Assembly: GCA_964020155.1 (NCBI GenBank) | Contig: OZ026568.1 | Span: 3,908,820-3,972,819, forward strand | Source: Chondrilla cf. caribensis | Lineage: Eukaryota; Porifera; Demospongiae; Chondrillida; Chondrillidae | Direction: 5' to 3' | DNA length: 64,000 bases | Shown: positions 16,792 to 25,558 of the stretch, piece after piece | How positions within the stretch are numbered: the first letter of the stretch is position 1 | Layout: each line of letters begins with the position of its first letter | Program-made: the position numbers and the translations under genes | Notes under the pieces: model-generated | Seen by the model: the letters and a program-made list of their open reading frames with translations, nothing else | The model's database searches: none | What the model was told of the DNA's origin: nothing

Positions 16792-18172
16792 TTATAATCC
16801 CTTATTAAAATAAACTCTTTCCGGTAAAGATCCACGAAGCTGTATGATCTTTTCCTTTGCCTCTGGCTCCAAGCGAACTGAACTGATTGAACTGGATAGC
16901 AGCAAGGTCAAGAACAAGTGGATTCATAGTAATACTCAAATTGTACGCGTGTGTGTGCGCGTGTGTGTGCGCGTGTGTGTGCGCGTGTGTGTGTGTGTAT
17001 GTGTGTGTGTGTGTGTGTGTGTGGTGTGTTTGTGTGTGTGTGAAAACAGATTGTATGTAAAAAAAGAAACAAAGGGCTATACTTTAGAGGTACCTTCTTT
17101 GAGGGAACAGTGCACACGCCACTGGGACCATTGCACCCCAAAACAATCCAACAATGGCTGTTTGCAGGACTGCCGAGAACAGTCGTCCACGCTGCAAATG
17201 TGGTGTAAATAACATAAAAATTACACCAGCACAACAGACCAAAACCAATGTACAGTCATGGCACCAATGGTAGTGGGGTTCCTGAGATGGGTTACAATGC
17301 ACAGGTTGAATACAGCTTGTGGCAATAACTCGCTATAACTCGCAATAACAACCAACACTCGGCACAATAGATGTATGGTGTAGTCTGTACTCTGAAACAG
17401 TCAGTACTAGATGGACAGTTTGTGCCTGATGTCCATGGTTGAAATGGGGTATAATGACGACCACTGAGCAGCGTGCTGTGCTTATACATGCTCCTCACCC
17501 TGAAGAAGGGATTCTTTTCCAACTGTTGGACAATTACCGGTACAATGACTGGAAGAATACATAAATACAAATGGAACCATTGATTTAACAAAAATATTTA
17601 TGTACACATATTGATGTACATACATAATGTCATAGAACCTCATTGCAACGTTCTTCCATTTATATAAGCGGAATAATCTTGAACAAGATATACATAGCAG
17701 ATAAATCTATCTATTTATCCGCAAAAAATTTTATCCAAGAATTAGGCGTTTTCGCTGTTCTTTCGTGTGACTCTGGACAGCATCCGCAAAAATTTTATCT
17801 GCGAATTTTCATTTTTGGAGCCATCTGCGAAAATTTTGTCCCGTGAAAATTTCCCGCTATACAGTATATCTTGCTCAAGATTATTCTGCTTATATAAATG
17901 TACATATATGTTGGATGAGTGCATAACATAATATTATACATGTGCACAAGCAACAAACACTATGAATATACACAGTACACTGCTACACAATACATACACG
18001 CACACACAAACTCACTCATTCCAGGAGCAACCATGGTTATCCTTGATATACACACCTGTGATATTCCTACAACTGCTGCTTTCTAATCAAATACATGAGA
18101 AGAGAGGAGATTTATTAGCAGCTGGAAACTACACATCACACACACACACACCCACACACACACACACACCCA

Positions 18173-18239
<67 letters not shown>

Positions 18240-20133
18240 ACACACACACACACCTTTGAATAGACTAGTTCTTTTCCCTTCTCATCATGGACCATCACAC
18301 CATCTATCAGCTCTCTGTGAACATTACCACATGCAAATAATGGACAAATAACACAACTCAATAAGCAGTCAACAAACAGTGACAATAACTTCAAACACAA
18401 GCTTTAACCACCAGGGAAGAACACACTCAAACAAACCTCTGCCTCATCAAAGGAATGTTGGTACAGTTAGCGGCAGCTACTGCAACGAAAGGTACCCATC
18501 GAGCAACAATTGGTGGAGCTCTCTGCAAGAGACGAATAAGAGGACCTGAATCTTTGTAGGAATTCACAGAAAAACAAAAAGGCAACTGTAAAGGATGCAT
18601 GTACACCAAAGTCATTCAGAACAGAGATGACATACTAAAGGACTCTAGGACCCACAAGACTGTGAATACTGGACATCTTAGGCGTACTTTTATATACTCA
18701 CAGTACAGATAACTTATGGCTATGCTACAGTTACAGCAGTCAGCTCTGTTAAGTGGTTATTCCAAAGCAAATTATGACAGACAATAATTGTATACTGCAT
18801 TTGATAGAACAGACCACCCTGTGGTTCTCTCACCTTGACTACTGAGTTTAAACCAACAGCAACTGCAGTGGCAGCTGTACTAGCTCCCAAGTAAGCCTGG
18901 AGGATTTGTCTGAGTGAGAGGGAGGTAGAGTACTATCAACAACAATGCCATGTCTTGAGGGTATCACAGGATTGTGCACACCACTTGCTCCAAGAACACA
19001 GATGGAGATTGAAACCACCGGTGTTGAGGCATGTCTTACATGGCGTCAATGGGGTGTAGTAATGACAACCATCCCTAGTTCACCGATTCATGGTGAACTA
19101 GGTAGAAACAAGTACATGCTTCAATAGAAGAAATTCAGCAGTATCAAGAGTGGAATTAGCTCTAGCTAGTACAGTACATCCATACGGCTCTAGTCCCTCT
19201 AGTAACGGTGGATCAGAGATAAGGAGGTGAGACTGGGCCTAGTTGAGGATGCTACTCAATTCCCTACACGCCTGCAGGAAGTTATTCTCAAGTAGATTCC
19301 TATACTCTAGCAAGATCTCATTCAACACATAATGTTACCAAATTGGCCGGAATATGCAAACAGAATGGTCTCAATCATACGCACTTTCCAGTAATTTCAG
19401 ATTTTGCATTGCGGTTGGTGTAGTTGACAAGGGCATTGAAAGACTGGTTGATCCATTGTACAGTGGCTATCTCCAGTGGAGTCCTACGCAATACAGATGA
19501 AAGTGGTATGCATCAACGTGTATACACAAGAGTACATCTTTATATGCATATTTACATACGTATGTACGTCCACATATGTTTATCTATTGGACTCAAATGC
19601 TATCCACACAATTCATGGTACATTACATATTCTGTATTTCAATAGATGCACCAGACTACACTATACACTGTACTGAGGCGTTTATGGTGGTAAAATAGTG
19701 AGTATTAGATGAAGACCACACCACCAACTTGTAGAAAGCGAGCATGGTCCCGATGATGACCATCCCTGCTGGTAGCTGTGCCGACATCCTCCCCAACCAG
19801 ACCATCTTCTCTCCAGTATCCGGATGGAAGGCCGAGTCATACAAGACCTTTGACTTGTATAATTCCTCTCTACTCAAACCTGGAGGTATTTTTCCTTCTC
19901 TGAAGAGGAAGTATGTCTATGTGACAAAGAATACTCGGGAAAACAAAGAAACGTAAATCTAATTACCTGACATTCTGAACAAGTTTTGCCGTTTCTTCAA
20001 GTTTCCTACTTGATGTGAGCAAAAGTAGTGCGTTCGTTCTTCCTAGAAAATGCCTGTATCTTCCATAAAATGTGCTCTGGTCCCATTTGGGTTTATCGAT
20101 ATCGAAATCTTGGAGACTGTTGCTGCCGGCCAT
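16792..20133 (-). CDS. SFXN: sideroflexin (SFXN1/3-type mitochondrial serine carrier), 10 exons
   Basis: Inner mitochondrial membrane protein; SFXN1 imports serine for one-carbon metabolism. Exons (transcript order): 20133-19967, 19899-19729, 19483-19385, 18909-18834, 18522-18437, 18314-18254, 18082-18016, 17548-17499, 17191-17094, 16891-16792, giving 324 aa, the family length. Family blocks visible: [33 protein letters not shown] (with the HPDTG motif), [58 protein letters not shown], and the terminal VYFNKGL shared with vertebrate SFXN1/3. All junctions are in phase. The exon 6 donor leads directly into sense (GT)n. Intron 7 holds a 244-bp TIR element. Paralogue assignment (1 versus 3) is not possible. 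Confidence 0.95.
17657..17900. mobile_element. MITE with 37-bp terminal inverted repeats
   Basis: Left end 17657-17693 (starts CATTTATATAAGCGG) is the reverse complement of 17864-17900 with two mismatches. The interior repeats CCGCAAAAATTTTATC and TGCGAAAATTTT motifs. No clear target duplication. Located in SFXN intron 7. Confidence 0.85.
18138..18253. repeat. (CA)n/(CCCA) microsatellite
   Basis: On the SFXN sense strand this is (GT)n starting at the donor of exon 6 (last exonic base 18254). Confidence 0.9.
19074..19102. repeat. 11-bp perfect hairpin, 7-nt loop
   Basis: CCTAGTTCACC at 19074-19084 pairs with GGTGAACTAGG at 19092-19102. SFXN intron 3. Confidence 0.85.
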
Positions 20134-20201
20134 TTTGGAAATTTACAGGGGGGAATCCCTATAAGGATTAAATGGCAGCGGCCACGTGATATACTGCAGT
20201 A
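20134..20201. promoter_or_regulatory. bidirectional promoter, sideroflexin / ankyrin-SOCS gene
   Basis: 68 bp between divergent ATGs, with an E-box CACGTG at 20183-20188. Confidence 0.6.
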
Positions 20202-22879
20202 ATGGGCAATAAATACTCGAACTACGACAGCGATGACGCCGTGGAGGACATCGTGAGGACAACCAAAAGTGAAGTAAGGGAATTGGGTCCCTCTCGTAAT
20301 GATTTTGAAGAAACATTACGAAATTATGAGAGTCCTTCCAATGAAGAGGATACAAATGTGAAAGACGATGCTATATCGGTCAGTCCAGTACGACCTTACC
20401 TACATGTTGCTCTTAGGTGTGCTTGTACGGCACCTGCACGTAGCGTTGCATATTGAGCTACTTTCTGGTGTTCTTTTCGAACATGTATAAGGTAAACGCG
20501 CCTTATTTCGAACAGTGCCTAATTCCGAACAGTTGGTCTCTCATCGTATACTATTTTCAAGAAACAATAATTTATAATTCATATTCTTAACCCTTGCACA
20601 CCAGATGAGACACAGCGTTCTTTGGTGTGCTCATTATTCACCAGATTAGGTTGAAAATCGAGATGTTTGAAATTCCCCTGCCTACCTCAACTCATGGTAC
20701 TTGCCCCAGTACTCAGACCTGCTGTTTTCATAGTCCTATGCGGTACAGGTAGAGGTTACGCCTATGTATGTATCAAGCCATGTTATATCAGGACGTGATC
20801 TATAATGGCTCGTATATACAGTGGATAGTTGTTAATCCGCCACTACTTCATCCGCCAAAACTTTCAAGCTGCCACAATTACCCAGTATCAATAAAATGTA
20901 CGAGTACTAATGAACATCTAGCTAATCCGCCAAACTCATTAATCCACCATACCTTTCAAAAACAAATTGTGGCGGATTAACGAGAATTCACTGTATATGA
21001 CTCCGAACCAACCCCAAACAACAAAGACATTATACCATAAAGTGGCCTTTTTTGCTAAGTAGTCTACCAGTATGGTAATGACATCTGATACTGACTGACA
21101 CTGAGCTACTAGAACATTGTGTAGTGAGCACCAAATAGTGTGTACCTGATTATCAGGTGAATCGTACAACCATCAGATTCACTGTGAACTTTCAATGCTG
21201 ATCTGGTGTTGACTGTGAATATGCACTCTATTTCCTCGCAGCTCAATAACATCAGTGGTGGGTTACGGAGAGCCTTAGCAAAGAAAGATGTAGACTTATT
21301 GAAGTTGAAACTGGATGAACTGGACCAACTTCGAGATGATCTCAAATACGTATTCAGTGTTGAGTGGCTGGTGCAATACTTGGAGCGTGCAGTCAGCTCT
21401 GGGTTCCTCCAAGCAGTCACCCTCTTCTTGCCATACATCCAAAACCCAGACAATCCTCAGATCAGAAACGCTCTCCAGGTTCAAGCCAACATTGCAGCCC
21501 AGCAAGGGCTGTATGAGATAGCCCTCGTTTTGTGCAAATACCATCCAATTTGTCTGCAGCAGGCTCCCTCCGGGGATAGCCCCATCATTCCAGCTGCGAA
21601 GAACGACAGAGGGTTCGACCTGCTGACACATTTGGTCGAAAATGGCATTTGTGTGAATTTGCAGAATTCGATGGGCACAACTGCCCTTCACAGTGCGGTG
21701 CAGTCGCAGTGCTTGAGAAGCACCGAATTTCTTCTTGAAAACCGAGCATGTGTCAGTTTACCCAACATCAATGGTCTTACTCCACTTGATATAGCCAAAG
21801 GTACGATATTGGAGGGGATTGTATCTGAGGCAGCTCAGTATGACGATCACCCATCTCTGGAAGAAGCGTCCCTATATGTTGCAACTCTTAAGGGTGACCC
21901 TGTGCTAGTCCAGAATGCAATAGACAGTGGACTTAGCGTGAATACCCAGTGGACAGGAGGCAAGACTGCCCTACACGGAGCAATTGAGAGCACCTGTTGT
22001 GATAACATGGAGCTAGTTGAGTGCCTTGTTGAAAATGGTGCAAAGGTCCTGTTAACTGCCAGCGATCCGCTCTTGTTTGTCGTTAACTTTGCATTATATC
22101 GGTGTAAATACGACATTGCACGCTTTTTAATGGACTGTACTGTTGCAGAAATCGAAGCACACGACGAAAAGGAAGATCTGTCTTTGGATACTTTACACAA
22201 GGTATTTGCTCACACAATCTTCCTGGTAACAAAAGTTGGGTGCCTCAATCTCCTCAAGCCACTGGTACACCTGGTGACTCCAATCCCAGACCTGTCATTT
22301 ACTTCATATGTGTTTAAAGACCAGCTCAAGCCCATCCATGTTGCTGCCAGGTATGGAAGAACGGCTTTCTTAACAGCCATCATCAAGCAGGGGGAAAGTC
22401 CCACCTCTCACGATTACCATGGCAACACCCCTCTGCACTACTGTGCTTACTATGGCCACATTACTACAGCCAAATATTTACTTGGTCTCGAAAATGTAGA
22501 CATAAACTGTACTAACAACTATGGCTGCACACCACTTTATACTGTACTGCATAAGAAGATCTATTCTGAGAACATTGAACAATGCTTGGAGAAGAGCGTG
22601 ATTTTCCTTCTCGTGAGAGGTGCTAAGCTGGTAGCCCCCGGGAACAGTGTTTGCGAACTGCGAGAACAGAGGATTGATCACGAATTCAATGCACGCTGGT
22701 CATTTGTCTCGCCTCATACCAGAAAACTGATGCTGACCTTGCGAGAATACAACCCTCCGTTGAAGTTGGCCGAGATCTGTCGATTGACGGTACGGTCACT
22801 GATGACAAACCCATCCGACGCAGACTTCAAATCTCTACACCTCCCACCTGTCATTATGTCTTACCTGAGATGTGACTGA
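20202..22879 (+). CDS. ankyrin-repeat protein with SOCS-box-like C terminus, possibly N-myristoylated, 2 exons
   Basis: Exons 20202-20378 and 21242-22879 join in phase 0 to give 604 aa. The N terminus MGNKYSNY has Gly2 and Ser6, fitting the N-myristoylation consensus. It continues with an acidic, charged stretch. Ankyrin-type repeats are clear in the middle and late part: GTTALHSAVQSQCL..LLENRA, GKTALHGAIES, LKPIHVAARYGRTAFL, GNTPLHYCAYYGHITTAKYLL and GCTPLYTVL. The last 40 residues (LKLAEICRLTVRSLM, then LHLPPVIMSYLR) resemble a SOCS box: LCR-type BC-box and LPxxLxxYL end. This would make it an adaptor of a cullin-elongin ubiquitin ligase, like ASB proteins. Function is inferred from domain pattern only. 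The large second exon is intronless. Divergent from sideroflexin, 68 bp away. The intron contains a TA-flanked MITE. Confidence 0.85.
20819..20993. mobile_element. mariner-like MITE with TA target duplication
   Basis: 175 bp. The left end CAGTGGATAGTTGTTAATCC and the inverted right end CAGTGAATTCTCGTTAATCC match over 25 bp with 4 mismatches, extending into CGCCAC. It is flanked by TA on both sides. The interior repeats AATCCGCCAAA motifs. Relics of similar sequence (GTGGATTAATGAATTTGGC) appear near 6977 in TCERG1 intron 2. Confidence 0.8.
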
Positions 22880-23311
22880 CTTTTAATATTATTGCTTTAT
22901 TTTATTGTTTCCAATCAATTAATAATAATATATTATTTGTTTCTAGTTTATAACAGTTTATGATGTTTCCTGATACAATATTGTATAAAGTGTTATAAGT
23001 TACTTATTGTAAATAGCATCTTCTGTTAGTGTTGTATAATCATTATCCACCTAGCTAGTCTCGAAACTTGAGTGTTTTCAAGGATTTGTTATTTCAATTG
23101 TACGTACATACACATGCCAGTGCAATGTATGTACACACATACATTAAAATTAGAATAGAGCTACATACATGAATACAATGCATGAACGTACATATACATG
23201 ACGTATACTGGATACTTTCAATTGTTCGATTGATACTTGAATAGTACTGTATAATTAATGCCAAAATAGGACTGCAAAGTGTTAAAATAAGGAAACGATG
23301 ATCGATTGTTG
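22880..23311. other. convergent intergenic region
   Basis: AT-rich 3' regions of the ankyrin gene (+) and the BNIP3-like gene (-). No repeat or coding signal seen. Confidence 0.6.
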
Positions 23312-25511
23312 TTAAAACCTCACTGTCAACACAGTGCGACGTCCGATGTAGTACCTGAGGGTAAACAAGATGAAAATACACATTAAACACATTCAACACA
23401 TTAAACATATACCATATAAAATATTATTTAGTCTCAAATAGACATATCCTTTATCAGCCATTACATTTTGATGTAGCAGAGCAATTGTACAATTATAAAA
23501 GGAGGATTAAGCATGTGTGAATAAACACTGTAACAGGCGGACAATGGAGTACCTTTATGTAACTTTAATGAACCTCTCAACTGTGTAACAACCAATGGAT
23601 TGACCCTCCTCACTACATAGGTATGTGTGCCGTGGGTACACATCCGCACACCAGACAAGGCCAAACACTTACCCGATGGCAAAAAATGCCAAATGGGAGC
23701 AGACGATTACAGGAATCAGCACACAGAGAGTTCTGTTGGATGACAAGAACGTGTAACAAGGAAATGCTCAGATCATCGAGAATATGTACTGGTGCGTGTG
23801 ACTTCAAAATAGAAGCTGGTCTCTATGAGCAGTGGACTATAGTCTTGCGTAGCCGGATCACCACTTTGGCTCCTGTTTTTAAATGGCCACCACTTCCTTT
23901 GTGGGAGGGGCAAAACCAGGTCTGGCTATGCAAGACTAGTACTTTTGGGTCAATATATGCAGGAAGTGAATCGCCATGGATACCAGACTATAAGGTACAC
24001 ACAGGAAGTAACCAGCTCCTACAGGAATATCAGATACATGGCGGAGTACCTTGTAGTGCTCAGCCTAATGCAGGGTGATTGTAGTGAATGGAGACAACAA
24101 TGGGATACGTACCTTAGAATAGGTTCACCGGGTGTTGGTGCTTCCGGCAGGTGAATTGGAGGAGGTGTGGTTGTCCTCGATGACTGTTGAGATGCTTGCG
24201 TCACCTGGGAGACAGGTTAGGTACACAATATCATACATACAACACTGCATATTGGACTACATGTAAACAGGTTAGGTACACAATATCATACATACAACAC
24301 TGCATATTGGACTACATGTAGACAGGTTAGGTACACAATATCATACATACAACACTACATATTGGACTACATGTAAACAGGTTAGGTACACAATATCATA
24401 CATACAACACTGCATATTGGACTACATGTAGACAGGTTAGGTACACAATATCATACATACAACACTGCATATTGGACTACATGTAGACAGGTTAGGTACA
24501 CAATATCATACATACAACACTGCATATTGGACTACATGTAGACAGGTTAGGTACACAATATCATACATACAACACTGCATATTGGACCACATGTAGACAG
24601 GTTAGGTACACAATATCATACATACAACACTGCATATTGGACTACATGTAGGGATAGCAAATTGGAATACAGAGCAGCCCTCTCTAATATGAAAACTGTG
24701 GACCAAAATTCCAATCTGTAGCGCTAAACTGATGCAAAGAATGGTGTGCTCACCACAGACATTTCACAAATTTAGAGTTGGTTGGATACACTACAGTACT
24801 ACACCGGGACACACAACAAAATCCTCGTATTTCCTCAATTCAGAGGTTCTAGTTTATTGAACACCGATGATGCATCTTAAGTGCAGATTGGCATAAACGC
24901 TACAACACGTACAGAACTACATGCATGCTTACGGTAACATGAGTAACAATATGTGTAGTTCACCCATATGAACACAAGGAATGTAGAGTCTACTGTACTC
25001 ATAATATGGATGCACACATGGAATTAAAGTGAATTATCGTTCGACACGTGATGACATACACTGACATACTGAGATGGGTACAGCTGGTTGCAGCTTTGAA
25101 GCAAACAATGATGACTTGAGAGGAGATGATTGCAAAGCTTGCAGTTCCCCACTAGACGTATTCGGAGTTATCCTAAAAAGCAAAAAACCAGTATACCATG
25201 GAATGAACTATCCAACTATTGGCAACAGTTCAGATACTTGATGTACATAGTTACCAAATGAAAATTAGTCGAAGGGCTTACGGTGTGTCACTTTCTTCTC
25301 CAGAAGTGGCTTCGGCTATCAATTTCTCTACGTCATTGTCTCGAGATTCTTTTAAGTCTTGTTTCAGTGAAGATTTACCTTTCAATTCGACCCAAGAATC
25401 TTGAAAAAGAAACACTACTTGTAACACAATCCACAAATTGTGAATATGATGAAGAAAACCGCATCATATCTGCTTACCACCCAATTCTTTAGTTTCTCCC
25501 TTATCCACCAT
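23312..25511 (-). CDS. BNIP3: BNIP3/NIX-like mitophagy receptor, 6 exons
   Basis: Outer mitochondrial membrane receptor that recruits ATG8/LC3 proteins. Exons (transcript order): 25511-25478, 25399-25282, 25172-25070, 24204-24113, 23732-23673, 23354-23312, giving 149 aa with all phases consistent. The N terminus contains GDSWVELKG, matching the BNIP3 LIR (W-V-E-L). A Ser/Pro/Thr-rich linker follows. The C terminus is one membrane span (TLCVLIPVIVCSHLAFFAIG) ending YYIGRRTVLTVRF, as in BNIP3 (IGIYIGRR). In this model the conserved WD/BH3-like block between linker and membrane span is absent: exon 4 joins the TM exon directly (CTAAG|AACTCTC, phase 2). An extra candidate exon near 23740-23830 does not keep frame. 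Shares a 47-bp promoter with a GH3 glycosidase. Confidence 0.88.
23840..23938. mobile_element. MITE family M1, copy 3 (BNIP3 intron 4)
   Basis: 99 bp, termini TAGTCTTGCGTAGCCGGA and GGTCTGGCTATGCAAGACTA. The interior differs from the other copies, so only the ends are conserved. Confidence 0.8.
24211..24650. repeat. 55-bp minisatellite, 8 near-identical copies
   Basis: Units start every 55 bp (24212, 24267 ... 24597) with ACAGGTTAGGTACACAATAT and end GGACTACATGTA. Copies differ by only one or two bases. BNIP3 intron 3. Confidence 0.95.
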
Positions 25512-25558
25512 TGTACCAGAGATACAAACCAAATCACGTGACTCTCACGCGACTACTA
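25512..25558. promoter_or_regulatory. bidirectional promoter, BNIP3-like / GH3 glycosidase
   Basis: 47 bp between divergent ATGs. It contains ATCACGTGAC (E-box core 25535-25540), a 9/10 match to the CLEAR element bound by TFEB/MITF. It also contains the ACGTG core of hypoxia-response elements. Confidence 0.6.

Noticed and set aside
23740..23830. Extra exon between BNIP3 exons 4 and 5
   Set aside because: Every acceptor/donor combination tried gives a stop or breaks the phase, whereas direct joining of 24113 to 23732 keeps frame and family similarity.
24211..24650. Regular direct repeats resembling a CRISPR array
   Set aside because: Units are contiguous with no variable spacers, and the host is a eukaryote.
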